The notes: generated by a model from the letters alone, not told the origin. DNA of 64,000 bases from CAINVV01 sp963663675 (GCA_963663675.1 OY760498.1:1488001-1552000); one strand, 5' to 3'; shown: positions 35,020-44,605, counted from the stretch's first letter. A program made the numbers and translations.

Positions 35020-36831
35020 TTACCAGAAGAAAAAATAAAGTATTCCCAGTATCCCGGCAATACCGATTGCAGCAATATTGAAGGTATCCGTGGTTTTGAA
35101 CATGGACCGTTCAATTACAAGCCCTCTGTCATCCATGGTCCGTTTCGTGGTATTTAGAATCAATATAACTCCGATCAGCAAAAATCCGGTAACCAGTACG
35201 TAAATTGCTTCCAGCGCAAGATTTCTCATCGGCACGACAAAAAAGGCAGCCACTATTCCAACAAGGGATGCTACGGCAATAATTCTCCAGCCAAGCCTTA
35301 CAGTTTTTTTCCTGGAAATCTCATCATAATATACATTCTCGATGTTGTGTGTTTTGTCAAGAAGGCTAAGTCCGATCATGACAACTGACAGTATGATAAA
35401 TACATAACCGATTCTCAAAATGAAGGGCATTTCCGGACTGATGATTTTAAACAGGATTCCCATTGGAATTGTGAGCAAAGCAACCCAAACTGCGGCATTT
35501 GCCTTTGATTGCCGCCAGAATAATCCGCAGAAGAAGATCAGAAATTCACCAGGATAAATATATCCTGTATACTCCTGGATGTACTGATATGCCTGATCGA
35601 GGGTCCTGAGTTGCGGAGCTACGCATGTTGCAATGATCAGGGCAATCAGGGCGACGATCCTGCCTACAACCACAAGTTTTTTATCCTCGGTATTTTTTCT
35701 GAGATGGGCTTTGTATATGTCCATTGTAAACACTGTTGAAACACTGTTGACAATAGAGCTTAAAGCCGAAACAGCGGCGGCGGCAATGGCAGAGAACGCC
35801 AATCCTTTGATACCAACAGGCACGATGTTGCTCAGCAACCAGGGATATGCTTCGTCCGATTTTGCCAGGTCTGCTCCGAGGGCAAATGCAGCAATTCCCG
35901 GTAATACGACCAAAACGGGAATCAAAAGTTTGAGATAGCCGGCAAATACCACTCCATACTGTGCCTCCTTCAGGCTTTTTCCTGCCAGTCCACGTTGAAT
36001 AATGAACTGGTTGAATCCCCAGAATGCCATGTTGGTCAGCCACATAGAACCGAGCACAACTCCCAATCCGGGAAGGTCTGAAAATGCATCTTTCTTACCG
36101 CCTACTCCGTCCGGCACGAAAATCGTCCCTTTCTCAATTATCATGTGAAATTTTTGCGGTGCCTTGTGAAGCAGTTCGCCAAAACCGGCAAAAAAGCCAT
36201 GGCCATCACCCAAGGCGCTTACTGCCAGGAACGTTGTTACCAGTCCGCCGAAGATCAGCACAATAACATTGATGACGTCCGTCCACGCAATCGCTTTCAT
36301 ACCTCCCCATAACGAATAAACCGCAGAAAAGAAGGCAAAACCGATTATTCCGTAAATCATAGGGACACCGATAATTCTCTCCATTGCCAGTGCTCCCAGG
36401 TAGAGGACTGCAGTCATGTTAACAAAAATGTAGACCAGGACCCAGAAAACTGCCATAATAGTGCTAACCCTTTTGTCGTAACGCTGGGACAAAAACTGTG
36501 GCATTGTATAGATTCCCTTTTGAATGAAGACAGGAAGAAAATATTTCGCAACAAAAATCAGAACGATAGCTGCTATCCATTCGTAGGCAGCTATGGCCAG
36601 ACCTACCGCATAGCCTGAACCTGACATGGCAATAAAGTGCTCGGCTGAAATATTTGCTGCCAGAAGTGCAGCGCCAATAGTCCACCAGGGGAGCGACCTG
36701 CCTGCTAAAAAATAATCCGATGTGGTTTTTTGTTCACCCTTCTTTGTCCTGGAGACCCATAATCCAACAAATACGATGATGGATGCGTAAACAAGAAAAA
36801 CTACCCAATCAATGGTTGTAAATTGTTTCAT
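35020..36831 (-). CDS. Sodium/solute symporter (SSS family), likely myo-inositol uptake
   Basis: 603 aa inner-membrane protein with about 14 hydrophobic helices. The SSS/SGLT signature appears as TSDYFLAGRSLPWWTIGAALLAANISAEHFIAMSGSGYAVGLA, followed by WGGMKAIAWTDV and a FSAIAAAAVSALSSIVNSVSTVFTMDIY sodium-site helix with the Ser/Thr residues of this family. It is SGLT-like rather than proline-type. It is the first gene of the inositol operon, so inositol is the probable substrate. A promoter with a perfect -7 box lies at 36964-36991. Confidence 0.9.
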   Translation of the reverse strand: MKQFTTIDWVVFLVYASIIVFVGLWVSRTKKGEQKTTSDYFLAGRSLPWWTIGAALLAANISAEHFIAMSGSGYAVGLAIAAYEWIAAIVLIFVAKYFLPVFIQKGIYTMPQFLSQRYDKRVSTIMAVFWVLVYIFVNMTAVLYLGALAMERIIGVPMIYGIIGFAFFSAVYSLWGGMKAIAWTDVINVIVLIFGGLVTTFLAVSALGDGHGFFAGFGELLHKAPQKFHMIIEKGTIFVPDGVGGKKDAFSDLPGLGVVLGSMWLTNMAFWGFNQFIIQRGLAGKSLKEAQYGVVFAGYLKLLIPVLVVLPGIAAFALGADLAKSDEAYPWLLSNIVPVGIKGLAFSAIAAAAVSALSSIVNSVSTVFTMDIYKAHLRKNTEDKKLVVVGRIVALIALIIATCVAPQLRTLDQAYQYIQEYTGYIYPGEFLIFFCGLFWRQSKANAAVWVALLTIPMGILFKIISPEMPFILRIGYVFIILSVVMIGLSLLDKTHNIENVYYDEISRKKTVRLGWRIIAVASLVGIVAAFFVVPMRNLALEAIYVLVTGFLLIGVILILNTTKRTMDDRGLVIERSMFKTTDTFNIAAIGIAGILGILYFFFW

Positions 36832-36963
36832 AAGCTAAAACGTCTGGTTTTCTTAAGATCATTTGGAACTGTCATAATTGAGAGGGATACAATCCGTTAT
36901 GAACATATCTTTATATTATGACTATTTCATATACTTATTTAGTTATCTGGATATTTTGGTCAT

Positions 36964-36991
36964 CAAACATAATCATGATTTTCTCTTACAA
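36964..36991 (-). promoter_or_regulatory. Promoter of the inositol operon
   Basis: On the minus strand TTG at 36991-36989 (-33) and TATGTTTG at 36971-36964 (-7, exact TAnnTTTG) are separated by 17 bp. The predicted transcript would have a leader of about 125 nt before the symporter ATG. The divergent AraC-type regulator gene starts at 37074; a short palindrome ATGCTA-TTT-TAGCAT at 37016-37030 between them could be its site. Confidence 0.55.
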
Positions 36992-37073
36992 CTTTTGCGA
37001 TTTTGACTTCATATAATGCTATTTTAGCATTTTGAAACATTAAATTTATTCTTCTGCTAATACTGGAGATATT

Positions 37074-38039
37074 ATGAAACCCTTCTTTCAGAAACTTGAA
37101 TCCTTGCCTTCCCAGTCAGTTATTTTCTTTGATGAGGAAAAACCGCATTTCACTGTGCCATGGCACTTTCACCCGGAAATTGAAATTCTCTACGTAGTAA
37201 AAAGTTCAGGAACAAGCTATGTAGGTGATGGCATCAGGCGTTTCAACGATGGTGAGATTAGCATAATAGGGGAAAATGTTCCGCATTGGTGGAAAAGTGA
37301 CAAAAAATATTTCGGGGGAAAGTCCGGGTCAGGAATGAAAGCGCTGATAATTCAGTTTAACAGGGAAATTTTCAATACAAATTTCATCAACCTACCCGAA
37401 ATGACCTCAATTAAAGAGTTTCTTGACAAATCACAGAGAGGCATACAGTTTTCAGGAAAGAGCAGGAAAATTTTTGGCGACCAGATTGTGAAGATCTTTG
37501 AACTTTCCGGAATCAGGCGTATTACAGAATTGATACTTCTGCTTGACATGATGGCTGGAACAAAAGAGTATAAATACCATGCCAGTCTGGGTTATTCAAA
37601 AACCATCAATACATTTGATTTTTACCGGTTTAACAAAATTCATGAACACATCATACTCAATCTTAACAAGCCGATTAAACTGGATGATGTAGCCGGTATT
37701 GCCAACATTTGTCCGACTGCTTTTTGCCGGTATTTCAAAAAGCATACAGGCAAGACTTTTTCTTCATTCCTTAACGAAATAAGAATAGGTCACGCGTGCA
37801 GGCTTATGTTGACTGAGAATATTACCATCTCAACTGCCAGCCTCGAAAGTGGATTTAACAATTTATCCCATTTCAATGACCAGTTCAAAAGGGTGATGAA
37901 AATGACCCCCTCAGCATATTTGTTAGCTTATAAAAATGATGGCATGAAGATTGCCGGAGAACACCTGTTCAGTGATAGAGAGATAATACAGGAATGGGAT
38001 GATCCATTATTCTGTCATGAGCAGGCAAATGTGTTTTGA
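37074..38039 (+). CDS. AraC-family transcriptional regulator, cupin sensor domain
   Basis: 321 aa. The N-terminal cupin has FTVPWHFHPEIEILYVVKSSGTSYVGDGIRRFNDGEISIIGENVPHWW, a typical sugar-sensing AraC_binding domain. The C-terminal double helix-turn-helix is at about residues 195-290 with LDDVAGIANICPTAFCRYFKKHTGKTFSSFLNEIRIGHACRLM and SGFNNLSHFNDQFKRVMKMTPSAYL. It is divergent from the inositol operon with 242 bp between starts, so it is the likely inositol-responsive activator. GGAG lies before the ATG at 37074. Confidence 0.93.
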   Translation: MKPFFQKLESLPSQSVIFFDEEKPHFTVPWHFHPEIEILYVVKSSGTSYVGDGIRRFNDGEISIIGENVPHWWKSDKKYFGGKSGSGMKALIIQFNREIFNTNFINLPEMTSIKEFLDKSQRGIQFSGKSRKIFGDQIVKIFELSGIRRITELILLLDMMAGTKEYKYHASLGYSKTINTFDFYRFNKIHEHIILNLNKPIKLDDVAGIANICPTAFCRYFKKHTGKTFSSFLNEIRIGHACRLMLTENITISTASLESGFNNLSHFNDQFKRVMKMTPSAYLLAYKNDGMKIAGEHLFSDREIIQEWDDPLFCHEQANVF

Positions 38040-38066
38040 CAGTCATTATACAGGCAAATCAAGGGG

Positions 38067-38723
38067 TCAGAGTTTAAAATTGTACACTATTCCCAGGATA
38101 TACCTGTTGAGATAGGTGCCATCAGTAAACATTCCATAGAATTTAAAATGCTGACTGTTTGTCATATTATAATTTGCTCCCAGCGTGAGCCTAAATTCCG
38201 TGAAAGGATTTAAATCTACATCATTCAGCAGATATAAGGTTTCCAGATTTACCAGCGGCTCCAGCTTTTTCGATCCGTTATGGTAAACAGTCTCAAAACG
38301 GTTCCTCCAATAATAGGAGTTGATTTCTTCGGTTTTGGCTTCCGGGTAAAGGGTAATTTGTAGCCTCTCCCTGAAACTAAACATAAACCTGCCAACATGC
38401 CAGGAAGGCTCTACCTGAAAATAGAATCGGTTGGCCATCTCGTGATATCCCTGTTGGTGCAAGTTTAACAGAACATAACCAGTACCTGCGCTCAGCCATG
38501 GCAGAAATGAGTAATCACCTTTCAGACCAATGCCTGTGCGCTCAACCGTACTGTTGTTGTCCATTGTATAAATTTCACCGACAAGCCCAACAGTGGCAGC
38601 TTTAATTTTTTTTGTAGCGAAAAGATCAATCCAGGTCCTGGTATCCGACTCTTTGGCAGACAGGCTGTTGACTCCGGTGAGGATTAAAACTGAGATGAAA
38701 ATAAGTGTGCTTAAAAACTTCAT
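38067..38723 (-). CDS. DUF2490 outer-membrane beta-barrel protein
   Basis: 218 aa with a signal peptide (FISVLILTGVNSLSAKE). Alternating amphipathic strands with aromatic girdles (WHVGRFMFSFRERLQITLY, YYWRNRFETVYHN) and a C-terminal strand ending in YILGIVYNFKL show an outer-membrane barrel; the RNRFE motif is typical of DUF2490. Function unknown. It converges with the AraC gene with 27 bp between the stop codons and is not clearly part of the inositol operon. Confidence 0.8.
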   Translation of the reverse strand: MKFLSTLIFISVLILTGVNSLSAKESDTRTWIDLFATKKIKAATVGLVGEIYTMDNNSTVERTGIGLKGDYSFLPWLSAGTGYVLLNLHQQGYHEMANRFYFQVEPSWHVGRFMFSFRERLQITLYPEAKTEEINSYYWRNRFETVYHNGSKKLEPLVNLETLYLLNDVDLNPFTEFRLTLGANYNMTNSQHFKFYGMFTDGTYLNRYILGIVYNFKL

Positions 38724-38850
38724 ACCTGGTATACCTTCCTTAGCGGTTATTGCAATACGTTAAAAAAATGCAAGTATATAGATTATTTCCTGTGGAAAAA
38801 TATTTATTTTATTTGATATATGGAAAGGAAATTCAGCGTTGCCAACCGGG

Positions 38851-38917
38851 GATAAGCGCAGCTAATACCCGAGTGTTCATTTTCAGTTGATCCCGACATA
38901 CCGGGATGGGTATTTCG
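38851..38917. repeat. Structured 67-bp dispersed element, copy 2
   Basis: Second copy of the element at 21086-21152, same length with no gap. The outer stem AATACCC (38864-38870) pairs with GGGTATT (38908-38914); the inner stem TCCCG (38891-38895) pairs with CGGGA (38902-38906). Compared with copy 1, stem bases differ on both sides so that pairing is preserved. It is in the 288-bp gap between the DUF2490 gene and the glycoside hydrolase gene. Confidence 0.6.
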
Positions 38918-39011
38918 TTTTTGGCCAAATCCTAAATTATTTAGAATGAATCTGTTATAATACAATTGTGCGATGCCGGATTTTCATAAACTGCCGGTTC
39001 CCAAATTCTGG

Positions 39012-40646
39012 TTAAATCTTATTCATACCTGGTTTGACCTGTATTGTTTCATTTCCTCCTTCCCAGGAAAGCATCAGCTTAAGCTCAACATTGGAGTTGA
39101 TTTCAAGCGAAGGCTTTTGCTTCGCAGAATTCCGTGCGAAACTTTTCAGAGACAACATTCCATCCGGTCCGATGGGATAGCGGTCTATACCATGCTCCGC
39201 AGTCAGGTTGACATGCCAGTCCAGTGTTTTCTTCAAATAATTGGCATTGATACCAAAAATGGATTCAAAAAGCACAGAAACCGGCACAAGTCCAGTCCAT
39301 CCAATGAAATCCGGCCTGGCAAGCAAACCCGGATCTGCTGACTCCGGGGCATAATATTCCCAGAATGTGTTTGTTTTTTTATAAACTTCAGAAACCTGCT
39401 CATGGTGCTTAGAGGCAAGGTTAAAAGCTTGGTTGTAAAATCCGTTTCTTTGTAATCCTTTAATAATCATATAGTTGGTTGGAGCCCAAACTCCGCCTTG
39501 CCAGTATCTTCCGTCTGCCTGGTATTTTTCATGATTGGCAGGAATGGATGGAACCGGGTGTTTGCGATAGAAAGTTTTGCTGTCGAACAAATGATGGACA
39601 AATCCTTCCAGCTCCTCCTTGTCGAGCAGGTCACTCCACAAAGCCCAATAGGCTCCGATACTCATCAGGGTGCCCTTGTTTCCGTCTGCGTACTTATCGT
39701 AAAAGAATGCTGTTTTTGGATCCCACAACTTTTCCCTGATTAATTTCTTCAGGGATTTTGTCTCATCCTCAATTTCTTCGATTTCCTGCCAGCGTTCAAC
39801 ATAAAATCCGAATTCTACCAGCAATTTTCCGATAAACAGCTGTTGCAGGCAGGTATCGAGCCAGGTCATATGGCCATGAGAGAAAATCGGGTTATAGTTT
39901 TTAGGGACCCTTGGCTGATTGTCCATGCCGGTACCCCAGCCACTCGACCAATAGGAGCCGTCCTGCCAGGTTCTGTTTAATTTCAGCCACTGGTAATAGG
40001 CTACCAGTACCGGGAAGATTTTGTGCACTCTTTCCCATTCGCCGAAATGCTGGAAATATTCCATTTCGCTCCATGGGATCAGGTTAGGACCTGTGCTTGT
40101 CGGGTCGTAGCGATGGAAACAGTCTTCCCCCGTATTTCCCCATATTTCGCGGCAAATGAACCCGTCGGGGTGCTGTTTGGCATAGAAGTTATCCAGGGTT
40201 TTCTGAAATGGGTAGGCACGGCTGCCATAACGGGCAAACATGGTGATAAAATTGGAATCCCACATGAAAATGTTGCCGTTGTAGGCCGTATCAATATAGG
40301 AAGTAATGAATCCGGATTCTTTGGCTGGATTCTTGATGTTTTTGAAGGCAATCTCCCATGTTTTCCAGTACATGCCGATGGCTGCTTCATTGCCTTTCCA
40401 GTATGGTGCCGGCAAAATTTCCCGGGCTTTTTCGAACCCCGGTGAGGCTGTTATGTAGGGTTTCTGGTTTCGAAAATCATTCTCTGTAACAAAAACATTT
40501 TTTACATAGGTGTTTTTATAGGGCAATTTACCCGTGGTGGTTGCAGTTGTCTGAACCGGATCATCAGCCAGGATTTTGGCGGCAGGGAATGCCGCAGCAC
40601 CGGCAAATAGCGCAGTCTTGCGAAAGAAATTTCGTCTCGAATTCAT
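39012..40646 (-). CDS. Tat-exported glycoside hydrolase, trehalase/GH63-like (alpha/alpha)6 barrel
   Basis: 544 aa with a twin-arginine signal (SRRNFFRKTALFAGAAAFPAAKILA). Substrate-site motifs of the GH37/GH63/MGH1-like clan are visible: NIFMWDSNFITMFARYGSRAYPFQKTLDNF, PDGFICREIWG, YWSSGWGTGMDNQPR, GRYWQGGVWAPTNYMIIKGL and TFWEYYAPES. Clan members are inverting glucosidases or mannosylglycerate hydrolases. The exact linkage cannot be stated. It is the downstream partner, 5 bp apart, of the GDPD/PI-PLC-like gene, so both products are probably co-expressed in the periplasm. Confidence 0.85.
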   Translation of the reverse strand: MNSRRNFFRKTALFAGAAAFPAAKILADDPVQTTATTTGKLPYKNTYVKNVFVTENDFRNQKPYITASPGFEKAREILPAPYWKGNEAAIGMYWKTWEIAFKNIKNPAKESGFITSYIDTAYNGNIFMWDSNFITMFARYGSRAYPFQKTLDNFYAKQHPDGFICREIWGNTGEDCFHRYDPTSTGPNLIPWSEMEYFQHFGEWERVHKIFPVLVAYYQWLKLNRTWQDGSYWSSGWGTGMDNQPRVPKNYNPIFSHGHMTWLDTCLQQLFIGKLLVEFGFYVERWQEIEEIEDETKSLKKLIREKLWDPKTAFFYDKYADGNKGTLMSIGAYWALWSDLLDKEELEGFVHHLFDSKTFYRKHPVPSIPANHEKYQADGRYWQGGVWAPTNYMIIKGLQRNGFYNQAFNLASKHHEQVSEVYKKTNTFWEYYAPESADPGLLARPDFIGWTGLVPVSVLFESIFGINANYLKKTLDWHVNLTAEHGIDRYPIGPDGMLSLKSFARNSAKQKPSLEINSNVELKLMLSWEGGNETIQVKPGMNKI

Positions 40647-40651
40647 GATTT

Positions 40652-41431
40652 TCAGTTTTTGAAATTCTTCAAGAAGCTTTCAAGTTCCTGTATATGATCC
40701 GTATTGATATAATCCACCCTGAGTTTCATCAGTGTACGCCATGCGTCGGGAGTATCCGGCGCATTCCAGAACCTGATGGTTTTATTGATTCCATGTACAG
40801 AATCTATTACCTGGACTAATCTTTTTTCATCTTTCGCAGGAATGGCTTCTGTGCCTCTCCATCGTGTGAAATTGACAAGGTTATCGCTGTATAGCGCTAC
40901 TCTCCTGAGTTGCTCCTGGTTGTACCTCAGGTTAAGATTGCCATCAAAAAGGATGAAATCCGGATAATCTTTGAATTTTGCCGGTTCGGGCCTGTTACCT
41001 GTTATCACAACACGGACTGCATTTTTATTTACGGAAGGATCAAAAACATCAGGGTATTTCATCAGTTTATTTACTAAAAGTGAAAGTGTTGGCTCAACTT
41101 CAGTCTTCAGGTCAATAAGCAGCTGAAATGAAGCAGGGGAGTCCTTCCAGGCCTTGCCTCCGTTTTCCTTAAAAAACTTCACAATCGGCAGCAGGTAAAG
41201 AGATTCAAGGGTTCTTTCAGGTGTTATCTGAGATTTGTTGTGAGAGACAAAAAGATCGTCTCTGACAGCCCAGATGTCCGCTTCGATGGAACCGAAATGA
41301 GCATTGTAAGCCAGAAAGAAGGGGATCTTTTGTGAATAATCGTTGTGGGAATGGGCGTTGAATGTAGTGTACTGGGATTTCGCAACAAAAACCGTAGTTA
41401 AAAAGAGAAGTACGCCGAACAGTTTTTTCAT
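40652..41431 (-). CDS. Secreted GDPD / phosphatidylinositol-PLC-like phosphodiesterase
   Basis: 259 aa with a signal peptide (MKKLFGVLLFLTTVFVAKSQ). The fold signature is near the N-terminus: FNAHSHNDYSQKIPFFLAYNAHFGSIEADIWAVRDDLFVSHNK, giving the catalytic His and the Glu/Asp metal ligands of glycerophosphodiester phosphodiesterases. The substrate may be glycerophosphodiesters such as glycerophosphoinositol, which would supply the inositol cluster 10 kb away; that link is only suggestive. It lies 5 bp upstream of the glycoside hydrolase gene. Confidence 0.82.
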   Translation of the reverse strand: MKKLFGVLLFLTTVFVAKSQYTTFNAHSHNDYSQKIPFFLAYNAHFGSIEADIWAVRDDLFVSHNKSQITPERTLESLYLLPIVKFFKENGGKAWKDSPASFQLLIDLKTEVEPTLSLLVNKLMKYPDVFDPSVNKNAVRVVITGNRPEPAKFKDYPDFILFDGNLNLRYNQEQLRRVALYSDNLVNFTRWRGTEAIPAKDEKRLVQVIDSVHGINKTIRFWNAPDTPDAWRTLMKLRVDYINTDHIQELESFLKNFKN

Positions 41432-41491
41432 GGCAATATTAATTATTTGAATTGTAAGCAGTTGTCGTCTTATTAATTAAGAGGGAATGAG

Positions 41492-42559
41492 TCAGTTTTT
41501 CAGGTTCGGAATGTAATGAAATTTTTCTCCCCAGACCATTTGTACCCATGGAAATTTTCCGGGATCTCCTAACCTGTTGTAATTTAACCAATAGGGTTCC
41601 CGGTGATCGATGGTATGCCCCATTTCATTCTCATGTCCGGGAAGGGTAAGTTTTGGCCGGAAACCCCTGACCAGCCTGTGATCCGGATATACCGACCAGC
41701 CGTTGGTCATCAGTACATCTACCTTATAATCATCCCCAACATTGTCGATCCAGCTAAAATCCTTCAGGTTGGACTGATCCCCTGTGTGGGCGAATGAGAG
41801 CCCTTCAGGTGAGAATACCAGGGTTACATTGTTGGTAATCTTTTCTCCCTGGTGCCCCGGATAAGTAATAAATTGAAGTTTTAAACCCTTGCCTGGGAGT
41901 TCAATTTCGTGTTTCAGCGCGGCTTTTCTTTCCGGATGGCTGACCAATGCATAAAAGTTCTGGTTGTTCCAGAAATCATCTGGTGTAACGACCGGTTTGT
42001 TCTGTTTCAGCATCATCTCTGCAACCCAGGGATCTGCATGATCACTGTGGTAATGAGAGATGAAAAGAATATCCATCTGGTCGATTAATTTTTGCATCAA
42101 CTCTTTTTCCAGGGTAAAGCCTTCAACGGAAGGAAGTCCTCTTTGAACATCAAAGCCTATGGTTACTGTCGCTGTTTTTACGACAAAGGCATGATCGTAA
42201 AGTTTCCAGATGACAGCTCCGCTGGTTACTTTTTCAGTTCTTATCTCAAATATTGCCTTTTGAATGCGCCGCTTTAGGAAATTCTGGACCGCAGGCCGCG
42301 TGGGAGCTTTCTGTTCGTGCATGACGTTGTCTATCATTACCAGCGCCATTTTACGCTGCAGGTCTTCAATCAGTGATGGAGGGCTTTGAAGAAGTGCCTC
42401 ATCTGCAAGGTTCAGGGTCACTTTTGCCTGCTGGTTAAGGTAGCCTTCAACATCTCCCCACCAGTCAGTTTTTGTGTCTGGGATTGTTATTTCCTGATTT
42501 TGGGCACTTGAATAGAAATGGAAGAGTACTGCAAAAGCAAAAAGGAATATTTTTTTCAT
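41492..42559 (-). CDS. Secreted MBL-fold metallohydrolase
   Basis: 355 aa with a signal peptide (MKKIFLFAFAVLFHFYSSAQ). The metal motif is SHYHSDHAD in DILFISHYHSDHADPWVAEMML; more ligands are in TYPGHQGEKITN and FAHTGDQSNLKDF. This resembles UlaG/lactonase-like members of the family. A C-terminal LPGHENEMGHTIDHREPYWLNY adds further histidines. Substrate unknown. It follows the GDPD gene by 60 bp on the same strand, in transcription order before it. Confidence 0.82.
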   Translation of the reverse strand: MKKIFLFAFAVLFHFYSSAQNQEITIPDTKTDWWGDVEGYLNQQAKVTLNLADEALLQSPPSLIEDLQRKMALVMIDNVMHEQKAPTRPAVQNFLKRRIQKAIFEIRTEKVTSGAVIWKLYDHAFVVKTATVTIGFDVQRGLPSVEGFTLEKELMQKLIDQMDILFISHYHSDHADPWVAEMMLKQNKPVVTPDDFWNNQNFYALVSHPERKAALKHEIELPGKGLKLQFITYPGHQGEKITNNVTLVFSPEGLSFAHTGDQSNLKDFSWIDNVGDDYKVDVLMTNGWSVYPDHRLVRGFRPKLTLPGHENEMGHTIDHREPYWLNYNRLGDPGKFPWVQMVWGEKFHYIPNLKN

Positions 42560-42826
42560 GATAAATTTAATAGCATAGATACAATGTTACTTCTTTTGGT
42601 TTATATATTTAATTATCAGTAGTATAAATTTTTTTGATTGTGTTATTTGTGAAAATAAAGTGTTAAAATTAATTATAATGACTGAATCCTAAAGAAAAAT
42701 TTGAAGATCGATTATGGTTCCGGATAAATGGTTTCTTTCGCACGATGATCGGGTTGTCCGAATTTGGCCGTTACACATTTCATAACCCGGCAATAGTTGT
42801 TAAATTCGTAACCCAAATTGTCACTT

Positions 42827-44569
42827 ATGCGGTATTTAATTTCGAATATAATCCTGATTGTTTTAATTGTCAGAACAATTTCACCTGTTGCTGCCTGCAC
42901 AAATTTTATTGTGACCAAAAAGGCCAGCAGAGACGGTTCCGTCATGATTTCCTACGCTGCTGATTCTCATACCAGATACGGTGCGATAGCCTATTATCCG
43001 GCTGCGGATCACCTTCCGGGAAGCGTGTGCGAGGTATATCACTACGAAAACGGCAAATTGCTGGGGAGCATACCTGAAGTTGCCCACACCTGGTCTGTAG
43101 TTCAGTTTATGAATGAGCACCAGGTTGCAATTGGAGAAACAACTTTTGGCGGCCTTGACTCGCTCGCTTCACAGCCAGGCGCCATCCTGGATTACGGCTC
43201 GCTGATGCGAATAGGACTTCAGCGGTCAAAGTCGGCGCGTGAGATGATTAAAAATATGACTGAACTGGTGCGTGAATATGGCTATGCTACCAGCGGGGAA
43301 TCGTTTTCCATCTCAGATGCGAATGAAGCATGGATCATGGAGCTCATCGGTAAAGGTAAATATGAGAAGGGAGCAGTCTGGGTGGCCCGCCTGGTTCCTG
43401 ACGGTTATGTGAGCGGTCATGCCAACCAGGCCAGGATCACTACCTTCCCGTTTCAGGAGAGTAACAACTGGAGCAACCCCGAGCAAACGGTCTATCATTC
43501 ACAGGACGTGATCACTTTTGCGAAAAGGCACGGCTTTTACAAAGGGAGTGATGCGACATTCAGTTTCTCTGATGTCTACAATCCATTGAAATTTGGTGGG
43601 GCCCGCTTTTGTGATGCAAGAGTATGGTCCTTTTTCAGGAATGTCAGCAGGGAAATCAGGGAGAATCCGGAATATACTTCATACGCGGAGGGAAAATTTA
43701 TTTACAGGAGCATGTTTGCAGACAAGTCACCAAATCCTAACCGGTATGCTACAAACAGGTTGCCATTGTGGGTTAAACCAGATTCGCCAATTGCACTTAA
43801 TGATGTAATGGCAAGAATGAGAGACCATTTTGAAGACACTCCGTTGGACATGCGCAATGATCCGGGTGCAGGCCCGTATAAGTCACCATATCGGTGGCGG
43901 CCAATGGAATTTGAAGTCGACAGCGTGATGTACCTGAACGAAAGGGCAGTGGCAACACAACAAACAGGGTACAGCTTCGTAACCCAGTCCCGTAGCGGAC
44001 TTCCCGATCCTATTGGCGGTATTTTCTGGTTTGGCGTGGATGATGCTGATGGCTGCGTTTATGCCCCCATGTTCTGCGGGATCAAAAGCATACCTCAAAG
44101 CTATGCGGTTGGCAACGGATCAATGATTTCCTGGTCGGAGACTTCAGCCTACTGGACATTCAGCCAGGTCAATAACTGGGCTTATTCCCGTTACAATGTG
44201 ATTCACCCTGAAATCGAAAAGAACCAGTCAAAGCTTGAAAATCAATTTATTGCAGAAATACCCAAAATACAGCAAAAGGCACAAGAACTGTTTGACCGGA
44301 ATCCGGGTGAAGCAATTGATTATCTGACAAGTTATTCCGTGAAGACAGGAGATAAATTAGTGTCCGATTGGTCAGGTTTTTACAAATATCTGTTCATGAA
44401 ATATCATGACGGTAACATTAAAATTACTGAAGGCGATCAATTGAAGGATAACGGATACAATAAAGACATACCTTTAAAACCCCTGCAGCCCGGGTATGGT
44501 AAGGAGTGGGAGAGAATTATGATACAGGGTACCGGTGACCGTTTGAAACTCCCGAAAGGAGCCCTATAG
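42827..44569 (+). CDS. C69-family dipeptidase (peptidase U34 type), secreted
   Basis: About 580 aa from the ATG at 42827 (a TTG 9 bp upstream is less likely). The signal peptide ends at VAA just before CTNFIVTKKASRDG: the exposed cysteine would be the N-terminal nucleophile of this Ntn-hydrolase family. GATIVAR-like neighbours and VHTWSVVQFMNEHQVAIGETT-type segments (here AHTWSVVQFMNEHQVAIGETTF), IMELIGKGKYEKGAVWVA and RTMEYVRD-like repeats fit the family. It probably cleaves dipeptides in the periplasm. The ChbG-like gene follows after 36 bp. Confidence 0.88.
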   Translation: MRYLISNIILIVLIVRTISPVAACTNFIVTKKASRDGSVMISYAADSHTRYGAIAYYPAADHLPGSVCEVYHYENGKLLGSIPEVAHTWSVVQFMNEHQVAIGETTFGGLDSLASQPGAILDYGSLMRIGLQRSKSAREMIKNMTELVREYGYATSGESFSISDANEAWIMELIGKGKYEKGAVWVARLVPDGYVSGHANQARITTFPFQESNNWSNPEQTVYHSQDVITFAKRHGFYKGSDATFSFSDVYNPLKFGGARFCDARVWSFFRNVSREIRENPEYTSYAEGKFIYRSMFADKSPNPNRYATNRLPLWVKPDSPIALNDVMARMRDHFEDTPLDMRNDPGAGPYKSPYRWRPMEFEVDSVMYLNERAVATQQTGYSFVTQSRSGLPDPIGGIFWFGVDDADGCVYAPMFCGIKSIPQSYAVGNGSMISWSETSAYWTFSQVNNWAYSRYNVIHPEIEKNQSKLENQFIAEIPKIQQKAQELFDRNPGEAIDYLTSYSVKTGDKLVSDWSGFYKYLFMKYHDGNIKITEGDQLKDNGYNKDIPLKPLQPGYGKEWERIMIQGTGDRLKLPKGAL

Positions 44570-44605
44570 GTTTTATTTTCAATAACTACAATAACAATTA
44601 ACAAA

